From: Paracoccaceae bacterium | GTDB taxonomy: Bacteria; Pseudomonadota; Alphaproteobacteria; Rhodobacterales; Rhodobacteraceae | Assembly: GCA_026997055.1 (NCBI GenBank) | Contig: JALWJU010000244.1 | Span: 1-18,732 of the forward strand | Direction: 5' to 3' | DNA: 18,732 nucleotides | Part shown: one piece after another, positions 12,975-18,732 of the stretch | Layout: each line of letters opens with the position of its first letter | Numbering within the stretch: the stretch's first letter is position 1 | Translations under genes and position numbers: made by a program | The notes under the pieces: model-generated | The model's database searches: none | Told to the model about the DNA's origin: nothing | The model's input: the letters and a program-made list of their open reading frames with translations, nothing else

Positions 12975-13008
12975 TTGGCAATATATGCCAACAGAGGGAG
13001 GTTTTCCA
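12975..13008 (-). promoter_or_regulatory. parDE promoter and overlapping operator palindrome
   Basis: On the minus strand TGGAAA (13008-13003), a 17-base spacer and TATATT (12985-12980) form a promoter. The -10 lies within a perfect inverted repeat TTGGCA-TATAT-TGCCAA (12991-12975), so a bound ParD or ParDE complex would block RNA polymerase. The region is AT-rich against a GC-rich background. Confidence 0.65.
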
Positions 13009-13016
13009 TCCCGGCA

Positions 13017-13658
13017 TTACGAACGCCACTGCTGCACAACCCACTCCGGCACCTTGCCCGCCACCGCCTCCGCCGCGCCCATCAGGTCCAGCCGCTTCGG
13101 CAGCTTCACCTGCGGGACCAGCACGAAGATCGGAATCACGACGTTCCTCCGGAACCGCCGCTTCGAGGCCTTGAAGCTCAGCGGATCGGATGTCCGCCGC
13201 GCCCGCGCCGTGCCGTCATCGACCAGCAGCGGAAAACGCCCCTTGCGGTAGACGAAGCGCAACCGCCGTCCGGTGCGTTCTTCCCACAGCAGCGGGGTGA
13301 TGCGCGCATTCCGCGGGCCCCGCATCCGCCTGGCCACCCGATCGATAGGGATCGCCAGCCAGAAGCCCTCCTTCGAGCGGATCAGCGCGCCGCGCTCGAA
13401 CGCCCCCACGATCTCGGGCGCCTTCGACCAGATCAGCGCCGCCGCATCCATGCTGACGGTGCCTTCCGGATAGCGCCTGGCGCGGATGGTATTGGCCAGC
13501 CGACGCCCCAGCCCCGCGCCCCTGATCTGCTGCCGCCAGCCGCGCTTCACGGCGCGGCCGGCCCTGTCCATGGCCCGCGTCACGGCCCGCTCGCCCGCGA
13601 GATACTCGCGATGCAGCGCGGCCTGCAGATCTTCTTCCGTGCGAAAGGTGAGCCTCAT
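13017..13658 (-). CDS. Minor tail/tail-completion protein, lambda gpZ-like position
   Basis: The gene encodes 213 residues, very rich in arginine. N-terminal MRLTFRTEEDLQAALHREYL is followed by a basic region (AVTRAMDRAGRAVKRGWRQQIRGAGLG type text, about 25-51). Later come MDAAALIWSKAPEIVGAFERG and the ending PEWVVQQWRS. It resembles uncharacterised proteins found in this position in Rhodobacteraceae prophages (a DUF6441-like family, from memory) and stands where lambda has gpZ. It overlaps the head-tail joining gene by four bases (ATGA). Role in tail completion is inferred from order. ParDE follows directly after its stop. Confidence 0.72.
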   Translation of the reverse strand: MRLTFRTEEDLQAALHREYLAGERAVTRAMDRAGRAVKRGWRQQIRGAGLGRRLANTIRARRYPEGTVSMDAAALIWSKAPEIVGAFERGALIRSKEGFWLAIPIDRVARRMRGPRNARITPLLWEERTGRRLRFVYRKGRFPLLVDDGTARARRTSDPLSFKASKRRFRRNVVIPIFVLVPQVKLPKRLDLMGAAEAVAGKVPEWVVQQWRS

Positions 13659-13966
13659 GCGGGCACCAGTTCCAGGGTCCAGATGAGCCGATCCCGGTCG
13701 CGCCGGGGCTCGCCCTGGATCACGAAGTTCTCGGCGCCGATGCTGATGCCATCCTCGGGCCTGGGGTTCGCCATCTCGGATGTCCGCACATCGACCAGCG
13801 TGGTCTCCGACAGGATCTGCGCAGACCCGAAGCCTGTCACCTCGTCCGGCGCCTTGCGGATCACGCGGATCGGCTGGGGTGCGCCGCCCGCCGGATACCA
13901 GGTGGCATCCACCGCCATGTTGATGTCAGCAAAGATCGCATCCATGGCGGCTGCGAAGGCGTTCAT
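13655..13966 (-). CDS. Head-tail joining protein, lambda gpFII-like
   Basis: The gene encodes 103 residues (MNAFAAAMDAIFADINMAVD at the N-terminus, then ATWYPAGGAPQPIRVIRKAP; centre PEDGISIGAENFVIQGEPRR; end DRLIWTLELVPA). The pattern agrees with the small beta-rich joining proteins of the gpFII family that sit at the head vertex and accept the tail. Its ATG shares one base with the capsid stop (TGATG) and its stop overlaps the next gene (ATGA), so it is tightly coupled. No FI-like gene is present between it and the capsid gene. Confidence 0.8.
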   Translation of the reverse strand: MNAFAAAMDAIFADINMAVDATWYPAGGAPQPIRVIRKAPDEVTGFGSAQILSETTLVDVRTSEMANPRPEDGISIGAENFVIQGEPRRDRDRLIWTLELVPA

Positions 13967-14985
13967 CAGTTCGATGAGAACAGCCGCACGGCGAGCGCCG
14001 GGCGCTTGTTGACGGGCAGGATCGAGGCCTCGGTGAGGAGATCGATGCCGTCCCCGCGCTCGCGGGTCATCTGGCGGGCGTAGAGTTCCAGCCCGACGGT
14101 GTTGGCGGTCTCGATCAGGTTGGCCGGCGCCCCGTAGGTGGTGAAGGTATCGATCGTGCCCATCGGGAAGGCAATGCCCTCGCCCGCCGGGATCAGCCGC
14201 TCGGTGGTGCCGTTCGAGAGCGTGACGGAGGCGTTGTATTCCTCGAACAGGATGCCGGCGAAGGGGAAGGCGCGGCGCATGTCCTCGCGCAGCGGCTGGG
14301 CGCCGGAGGCGTAGTACTGATACGCCGTTTCCACGGTGGCATGCCCGATCAGCTTGTCGAAGAACTCAGGGGACACAAGGGCACGCACCCCGGTCATGGT
14401 CTCGCCCTTGAGTTCCGTCTCGATCTGGCGCAGGACCGCGCGGACCTTCTGCTGTACCTTGGTCCCGGCGGTGCCGAGGACGAAGTCGGTTTCCTGCCGG
14501 GTGATGCCGAACTCGGTGAAGTAGTCGTAGAGCGTGGTGCCGGCCCCATCCTTGACGATGCCGCGCAGGGCATTGATCTCCATGTACTCGCGGGTCTGGG
14601 CATGCTTGTTGCGCATAAGCGTCAGCTTGCGGGTCATGACGGCGACCAATGGATCGGCATCGTTGCCGGACCCGATGGCGCGTACGCCCTGAATGTCGGC
14701 GGGCAGGATCACATCGTTGTGCGGAATCCACGGCACCGCGAAGGAGCGCATGGTGCGGCCCTCGCGCGTGCCGACGGTCGCCGGCGCGCCCAGCGGCACC
14801 GAGGGCAAGAGCGACAGCACGCCTTCGCGGGCCTCGATTACCACGGTGCGCTGGGTGATGCCCTCGAAGCGGAACAGGCCAAGCTGGCCGAGCCTTGTGT
14901 AGATGTTGGGCAGGATGTTGATGGCGCGGGTCATCTCGGCAAGCGAGAAGCCGCCCGCATCGAACGGGTTGATGATGGTGGGCAT
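13966..14985 (-). CDS. Major capsid protein, lambda gpE family
   Basis: The gene encodes 339 residues, close to lambda gpE (341). Family PF03864 features are INPFDAGGFSLAEMTRAINI near the start, ILPNIYTRLGQLGLFRFEGI (24-43), LPSVPLGAPATVGTREGRTM with FAVPWIPHNDVILPADIQGVR (57-104), and the C-terminal GVRALVSPEFFDKLIGHATV and PVNKRPALAVRLFSSN. The protein forms the icosahedral shell by the HK97 fold. GGAGA lies nine bases before the ATG. The gene appears complete, with a decoration gene before it and the joining protein after it, as in lambda D-E-F. Confidence 0.93.
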   Translation of the reverse strand: MPTIINPFDAGGFSLAEMTRAINILPNIYTRLGQLGLFRFEGITQRTVVIEAREGVLSLLPSVPLGAPATVGTREGRTMRSFAVPWIPHNDVILPADIQGVRAIGSGNDADPLVAVMTRKLTLMRNKHAQTREYMEINALRGIVKDGAGTTLYDYFTEFGITRQETDFVLGTAGTKVQQKVRAVLRQIETELKGETMTGVRALVSPEFFDKLIGHATVETAYQYYASGAQPLREDMRRAFPFAGILFEEYNASVTLSNGTTERLIPAGEGIAFPMGTIDTFTTYGAPANLIETANTVGLELYARQMTRERGDGIDLLTEASILPVNKRPALAVRLFSSN

Positions 14986-15017
14986 GGGGGTATCTCCGGG
15001 TAGGGGTGTTTTCTTGA

Positions 15018-15398
15018 TCAGGCTGCATCACGCGGCACGATGCCAACGGCGGCCAGCTGGCCTTCCTTGGCGGCGATCTTCGCGGCGGTGCCGACGGTGG
15101 CGTCAAAGTTGAGCTGGGCCTTCGAGACGATCGCGGGCCCTCGGGCGACCACGAGGCCGGTCGCATCGGCGGCACTGGCGTCCACCGCCTCGATCAGCAC
15201 GGCGACGGCGACCTCGGACCCGTCGGTGCCGGTATCGGGCGAGAGCTTGTACTTGCCGGACGCGGTGATCTTTCCAAGGACGGCACCGATGGGATAGTTC
15301 GTGCCGGCCAGCAGCGTCACGGTCTCGCGGCAATAGTCGGGATTGGCCTCGTACTTGAGGAGATCGCCCATCGAGGGCGGCTGGGTGAGAACGGGCAT
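15018..15398 (-). CDS. Head decoration protein, lambda gpD family
   Basis: The gene encodes 126 residues. The N-terminal part (MPVLTQPPSMGDLLKYEANP, then DYCRETVTLLAGTNYPIGAVLG) and the later VAVAVLIEAVDASAADATGLVVARGPAIV-type stretch (about 65-93) are typical of family PF02924. Lambda gpD trimers bind the expanded capsid and stabilise it against packaged DNA. AAGGA lies 8 bases before the ATG. It is positioned between scaffold/protease and capsid genes as in lambda. Confidence 0.93.
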   Translation of the reverse strand: MPVLTQPPSMGDLLKYEANPDYCRETVTLLAGTNYPIGAVLGKITASGKYKLSPDTGTDGSEVAVAVLIEAVDASAADATGLVVARGPAIVSKAQLNFDATVGTAAKIAAKEGQLAAVGIVPRDAA

Positions 15399-15413
15399 GG
15401 TGGGGGTCCTTCA

Positions 15414-15860
15414 TCAGGTGGTGGCGTTTGCGGCGACCGCCCTTGCGGCCGCGATCAGCGGACTTTCGGTCGGGGCGGGCTCGGTGGGCGGCGGTGCAAC
15501 CGGGGTGATGGCGCTGGCCGCGCCGCGTTCGGCAAGCTGCGAGAGCACGGACCGGCGCAGGGCATCGGGGGAGGTTCCCGCCCGAACGGCCTCGGCCGCA
15601 TCGATGGTGAGGCCGAGGCGCGAGGCCTGTGCCGCGATCTCGGCAATCTCGGCTGCCTGTTCGCGGATCTGCGCGGCCGGGTCGGGTTTCGCAGCGGCGG
15701 GAGCAGGCGCCGGCGTCAGGACTTGAGCGGGGGACGTTTCTTCGACCGGGGCAGTTGCCTCGGGCGTTGCCCCCATCTCGGGCGCAGTCGTTCCCGCCTC
15801 CGTCGTTTCTTCCGATGCCTGCGCCGCCGGTTTCGCATTGCTGATGCCTTTCACTGCCAT
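15414..15860 (-). CDS. Nested scaffold protein, lambda Nu3-like (internal start in the protease gene)
   Basis: An in-frame ATG at 15860 (codon 290 of the protease gene) is preceded by AAAGGA with an 8-base spacer. It would give a 148-residue protein starting MAVKGISNAK that has no protease part. It is Ala/Pro/Glu-rich and likely elongated in its first half, with a helical, charged region (about 60-120, DPAAQIREQAAEIAEIAAQA) and a helical end (LIAAARAVAANA). In lambda the same arrangement yields the Nu3 scaffold from inside gene C. Separate expression here is inferred from the good ribosome site and domain boundary. Confidence 0.65.
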   Translation of the reverse strand: MAVKGISNAKPAAQASEETTEAGTTAPEMGATPEATAPVEETSPAQVLTPAPAPAAAKPDPAAQIREQAAEIAEIAAQASRLGLTIDAAEAVRAGTSPDALRRSVLSQLAERGAASAITPVAPPPTEPAPTESPLIAAARAVAANATT

Positions 15861-16727
15861 GGTGTCGATCCTTTCCGTTTCAAGGGATTTGCGTGTGGTG
15901 GGTGGTGGGGAATCCAGCGCGACCAGCAGGGCGGCATGGGCGCTGTCCAGCGTCGCGATGCCGTCGGCGAGCCCCGCGCCCAGCGCGTTCTGCCCGCGGA
16001 AGATGGCGGCCTCGGTGGCGGCGATCGCCTCCGGGCTCATGCCCCGGGCCCGGGCCATGCGGGCGACAAGCCGGGCATAGAGATCGTCCACATCGGCCTG
16101 GACGTCGGCCAGGGCCTCGGGCGAGAGGGGAATGTGCGGGTTGCCGTCGGCCTTCTTCGCGCCGGCATGGATCAGGGTGTATTTGCGGCCCTCGGCCTGG
16201 TCGTGCGCGCTCTGGTCCACGTGCACGGCAATTACGCCGATCGAGCCAACCTCGCCGGTCTGGGTGACCAGTACGCGGTCGGCGACCGAGGCGATGGCAT
16301 AGCCCGCCGACAGCGCCTGCTCGCGGGCAATGGCCCAGAGCGGCTTGCCGGTCCCGGCCTTCAGTGCAGCAAGGCGATCGACAAGATCGAACAGCCCCGC
16401 CACCTCGCCGCCCGGGCTGTCGATCTCCATCAGCACCGCGCGGGTGCCGGGATCGGCGAAGGCCGCCTCGGCCGCCGCCGCAACATCATCATAGCTCGTG
16501 ATCCCGAACATCCCGGTCAGCCAGTCGCCGCGTTGCACCAGCGGGCCGAGTATGGGCAGATGCCCGATGCCGCCTTCGGTCATCTGCCAAGCGGTGCCGG
16601 TGGCTTGGGGGCGCTCGGCCTCTCCGAGAAAGGCCTGAGGTGCCGCCACCAGCGCCTCGACGGCGCGCGGGGCCAGCGCCAGCGGGCGGGCGGCCAGCCG
16701 GCGGGCGAGCATGTCGGTTCGGGTCAT
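15414..16727 (-). CDS. S49-family head maturation protease with C-terminal scaffold, lambda gpC-like
   Basis: The gene encodes 437 residues. The protease domain covers about 50-270: GHLPILGPLVQRGDWL, AVLMEIDSPGGEVAGLFDLV (98-117), the nucleophile Ser140 in REQALSAGYAIASVAD, and Lys192 in TLIHAGAKKADGNP. The 52-residue Ser-Lys spacing is the same as in Bacillus SppA. From residue 290 the protein continues into the Ala/Pro-rich scaffold portion, which can also be made alone. The protease cleaves the scaffold and portal during prohead maturation in lambda. The ATG overlaps the portal stop by four bases (ATGA). Confidence 0.92.
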   Translation of the reverse strand: MTRTDMLARRLAARPLALAPRAVEALVAAPQAFLGEAERPQATGTAWQMTEGGIGHLPILGPLVQRGDWLTGMFGITSYDDVAAAAEAAFADPGTRAVLMEIDSPGGEVAGLFDLVDRLAALKAGTGKPLWAIAREQALSAGYAIASVADRVLVTQTGEVGSIGVIAVHVDQSAHDQAEGRKYTLIHAGAKKADGNPHIPLSPEALADVQADVDDLYARLVARMARARGMSPEAIAATEAAIFRGQNALGAGLADGIATLDSAHAALLVALDSPPPTTRKSLETERIDTMAVKGISNAKPAAQASEETTEAGTTAPEMGATPEATAPVEETSPAQVLTPAPAPAAAKPDPAAQIREQAAEIAEIAAQASRLGLTIDAAEAVRAGTSPDALRRSVLSQLAERGAASAITPVAPPPTEPAPTESPLIAAARAVAANATT

Positions 16728-18175
16728 GGATTCGTGGTGTCCGTCGTATTGCTCGGGGCATCGACCAGCTGCACCGCCCCCTGGGCGGGCGAGCCCGGAC
16801 GGCGGAAGTCGAGGCCGTATTTGGCCTCGCGCGCACGGTCGTCGGCAATTTCCGCATCCACCCGGTCGGCGTCATACCCGCGCTGGGCCATGGCCATGGA
16901 CCGGCTCTTGAGGCCGGCCTCGATCTCGGCGACTTCGGCCGAGATGTCCTTCAAGGGATCGACCCAGTCCCACTTGGGCGGCAGCCAGTCGGACTTGAGC
17001 CATGCCCGGCGGTTGGCGGCGTAATCCGGCAGGTCCAGCGCGCCTGCCATCACGGCCGTATCCATCCACCGCGCCCAGACCGGCTTGCACAGCTGGTGGA
17101 TCAGCACCCGGTGCTGCCAGGCCGAGAGCCGCCTTCGGAACTCGATGATGGAGAGGCGCGAGTTGGCGAAGTTGGCTTTCGCAAGGTCGTTGCTGACATA
17201 TGAGTATGGCACGCCCAGCGCGGCCGAAACCTGCAAAAGCGTGCGGTACTGGAACGGCTCGTAGGTCGGCCCGCTGTCAGGCGGCGAGGGCGTGTCGATG
17301 GCTTCGCCCGGGTCCAGCCGCACCACCTGACCGGGCTCCACCTCCAGCGGCTCGTCGGGCGAGTCCAGCGGTGCATCCACCTGCGGCGAGGTGACGAAGA
17401 GGGCGAACATCGAGCTGACCTTCTTCCGCTCGAGCTCGGCGTCGTCGTACTGGTCGAGGAAGAACAGCTTGACGATCGCCGGCGCGAAGCGCGAGACGCC
17501 CCGCACCTGGCCGGCCTCGACCGGGTCGATGACGTGGATGACCTCGGATGCCGGCACGCGGACCTTCTCGCCGGCCTGGCCGGTTTCGGTCACGTCGCCC
17601 GGATGGCGCCTCAGGAAGTGATAGGCCACACGCCGCCCGATGGGGTCGAACTCGACGCCCTGCCGGATCATGCCGCCGCCGGGCAGGTCGCGGTTGTCGT
17701 CAAGCGGCAGCATTTCCGAGGGGATCATCTGCAACTGCAAGGGCACCGACAACCCGTCCTCGGGCCTGCGCGGACGAAAGCGAAAGAACACCTCGCCCGC
17801 CAGGAACATCTCGCGCGCCGCGCGGCGCTGCAGCCCGTAGAAATCGGTCAGCCCTTCGGCGTCCGCCTCCGCCGCCCAGTCCTGCCACAGCGCCTGGATC
17901 GCGGCCTTCCTGTCCTCATCCTCGACTTTCGAGGTCGGCTTGACCCCGTCGCCCACTGCATTGCCGGTCCAGCTTTCCAGAGCGTTCAGCGCATAGCCGT
18001 TGTTCCTCACCAGCCAGCGGGCCCGGGCGGTGATGGTGGGGCCGGCCTGGGCGATCAGCGTGTTCACATGCGCGCGGCTCGCCTGGAAGCGCAGGAGGCG
18101 CCGGCCCTGCAGTCCGGCCTCGAAGCCGCCGATGAAGGCACCGATCCGGCGGCGCAGACCCATCATGACGCCCAT
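16724..18175 (-). CDS. Portal protein, lambda gpB family
   Basis: The gene encodes 483 residues (lambda gpB 533). Family PF05136 features are ARARWLVRNNGYALNALESW (51-70), VGDGVKPTSK, FLAGEVFFRFRPR, LQMIPSEMLPLDDN, GVEFDPIGRRVAYHFLRRHP, ASEVIHVIDPVEAGQVRGVS, and LGVPYSYVSNDLAKANFANS followed by WQHRVLIHQLCKPVWARWMD near the C-terminus. Twelve copies should form the DNA channel at the capsid vertex. It starts one base after the gpW stop (TGACATG) and overlaps the protease gene. It appears intact. Confidence 0.93.
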   Translation of the reverse strand: MGVMMGLRRRIGAFIGGFEAGLQGRRLLRFQASRAHVNTLIAQAGPTITARARWLVRNNGYALNALESWTGNAVGDGVKPTSKVEDEDRKAAIQALWQDWAAEADAEGLTDFYGLQRRAAREMFLAGEVFFRFRPRRPEDGLSVPLQLQMIPSEMLPLDDNRDLPGGGMIRQGVEFDPIGRRVAYHFLRRHPGDVTETGQAGEKVRVPASEVIHVIDPVEAGQVRGVSRFAPAIVKLFFLDQYDDAELERKKVSSMFALFVTSPQVDAPLDSPDEPLEVEPGQVVRLDPGEAIDTPSPPDSGPTYEPFQYRTLLQVSAALGVPYSYVSNDLAKANFANSRLSIIEFRRRLSAWQHRVLIHQLCKPVWARWMDTAVMAGALDLPDYAANRRAWLKSDWLPPKWDWVDPLKDISAEVAEIEAGLKSRSMAMAQRGYDADRVDAEIADDRAREAKYGLDFRRPGSPAQGAVQLVDAPSNTTDTTNP

Positions 18176-18176
18176 G

Positions 18177-18392
18177 TCAGAGGCCCTTGGAAGCAGTGAC
18201 GCGGGTCACGCGGCGATTGGCCGTTGTGCCGGTTTCAGCCGCGATCCGGGCTTCCAGATCCGTGATCGCCTTCGCCATCTCGGCATCCGACCCATAGGTC
18301 ACGGTCTTCCCCTCGTAGCTCACCGACCGGATGCCCAGGAACCGCGCCGCCAGCAGCGCATCCAGCTGCGCCTGCATTTCTGCAAGGGTCAT
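18177..18392 (-). CDS. Head-tail connector, lambda gpW family
   Basis: The gene encodes 71 residues (lambda gpW 68). The pattern MTLAEMQAQLDALLAARFLG, SVSYEGKTVTYGSDAEMAKAI, TDLEARIAAETGTTANRR is a good match to gpW: helix, beta hairpin, helix, basic tail. gpW binds the portal after packaging and readies it for FII and the tail. GAGG lies 7-8 bases before the ATG. It is the first structural gene of the operon in the window. Upstream of it, where terminase genes are expected, the phage sequence stops. Confidence 0.85.
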   Translation of the reverse strand: MTLAEMQAQLDALLAARFLGIRSVSYEGKTVTYGSDAEMAKAITDLEARIAAETGTTANRRVTRVTASKGL

Positions 18393-18400
18393 CGCTTACC

Positions 18401-18490
18401 TCATGATGTTCGGCGTATAGACCCGCCGTTTCCTGCCTGGGGTGCGTGACCCGCCAGATGAACCGGCTTGCCTGATGGGTCAGCATTCAT
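18401..18490 (-). other. Possible 3' remnant of a lost upstream phage gene (terminase?)
   Basis: A minus-strand frame ends in TGA at 18403-18401, eight bases before the gpW ATG, with the gpW ribosome site overlapping the stop. That is where the large terminase gene would end in a lambda-type operon. The last 29 codons (M18490, ending APQAGNGGSIRRTS) are not recognisable with confidence, and upstream the frame runs antisense into the exporter gene. It may be the tail of a truncated gene or simply intergenic DNA. Confidence 0.25.
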
Positions 18491-18502
18491 TACCTTTATG
18501 GA

Positions 18503-18732
18503 ATGCAAGAGGGTTTCTTTTCCGCATTCGTGATGTTTGCCTTCGTGGCTTCGGCCACGCCGGGGCCGAACAACCTGATGGTCATGGCGTCCGGCACGAA
18601 TTTCGGCCTCGTGCGAACGGTGCCCCATATCCTGGGTATTGCCTTCGGTTTCGCGGTCATGTTGCTGCTGGTAGGCACCGGCCTCATGCAGGTCTTTGCC
18701 GCGTTTCCCGGGCTCTATGGCATTCTCAAGGC
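18503..18732 (+). CDS. LysE/RhtB-family amino-acid exporter (3' end outside window)
   Basis: 76 codons are visible. The N-terminus MQEGFFSAFVMFAFVASATP followed by GPNNLMVMASGTNFGLVRT is the signature of LysE/RhtB transporters (the conserved A-T-P-G-P-N motif), and HILGIAFGFAVMLLLVGTGL forms the second membrane segment. The family exports amino acids and related compounds through the inner membrane. ATG at 18503 is assumed from family length; its ribosome site is poor. The gene is on the opposite strand to the phage operon, only 110 bases from gpW, and looks like host chromosome, so it marks the right limit of the phage sequence. Confidence 0.85.
   Translation, partial: MQEGFFSAFVMFAFVASATPGPNNLMVMASGTNFGLVRTVPHILGIAFGFAVMLLLVGTGLMQVFAAFPGLYGILK

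Noticed and set aside
15723..17024. Plus-strand open frame of 433 codons opposite protease and portal genes
   Set aside because: Antisense shadow of two well-recognised phage genes; no recognisable domain.
1..18392. The window being a canonical gene transfer agent cluster
   Set aside because: Only the tail-tip genes are GTA-like; the head genes belong to the lambda families and the cassettes are unlike the compact, conserved RcGTA cluster.
1..18732. CRISPR array, tRNA or rRNA genes, insertion sequences, phage attachment site
   Set aside because: No regularly spaced repeats, no cloverleaf, no transposase and no duplicated att-like core were seen on either strand.

Overview
The window is the structural-gene block of a siphovirus-type prophage in a GC-rich alphaproteobacterium, most likely a member of the Rhodobacteraceae (Rhodobacter/Paracoccus group). 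Three things suggest this host: high GC and codon use, distal-tail genes homologous to the Rhodobacter capsulatus gene transfer agent (RcGTA), and a LexA box of the alphaproteobacterial GAAC-N7-GAAC type. Genus-level assignment is inference.

The phage backbone is on the minus strand and reads from right to left. The head module is lambda-like: gpW connector (18.4 kb), portal, S49 protease with a nested scaffold gene, decoration protein D, major capsid protein E, and an FII-like head-tail joining protein. Then come a gpZ-like protein, a gpU-like tail terminator, a tail tube protein, a G/GT pair of tail assembly chaperones joined by a very well formed -1 frameshift site, and a 670-residue tape measure protein. 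The tail tip is not lambda-like. It is the RcGTA set g12 (DUF2460), g13 (DUF2163), g14 (NlpC/P60) and g15 (GTA TIM-barrel hub), and g15 runs off the left edge. The element is therefore a lambda-head/GTA-tail-tip mosaic.

Foreign cassettes interrupt the backbone at four gene junctions, most of them on the plus strand with their own promoters: a Fic protein (2.5-3.7 kb), a DUF1778/GNAT (TacAT-type) toxin-antitoxin pair (4.7-5.5 kb), a lone AbrB/MazE-type antitoxin (8.3-8.5 kb), and a cluster holding a ParDE toxin-antitoxin pair, a Y-family DNA polymerase and an unknown 102-residue protein (10.7-13.0 kb). The polymerase and the 102-residue gene diverge from one intergenic region carrying a LexA box, so the prophage probably carries an SOS-inducible translesion polymerase in its tail operon.

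At the right edge, immediately beyond gpW where a lambdoid phage would have the terminase genes, there is a plus-strand LysE/RhtB-family exporter gene that looks chromosomal. No terminase, integrase, tRNA, attachment site or CRISPR is visible. Either the prophage is truncated at its left arm (terminase lost) or its packaging genes lie elsewhere. Together with the GTA-type tail tip, this raises the question of a decaying or domesticated particle. All gaps between genes are shorter than 150 bases.
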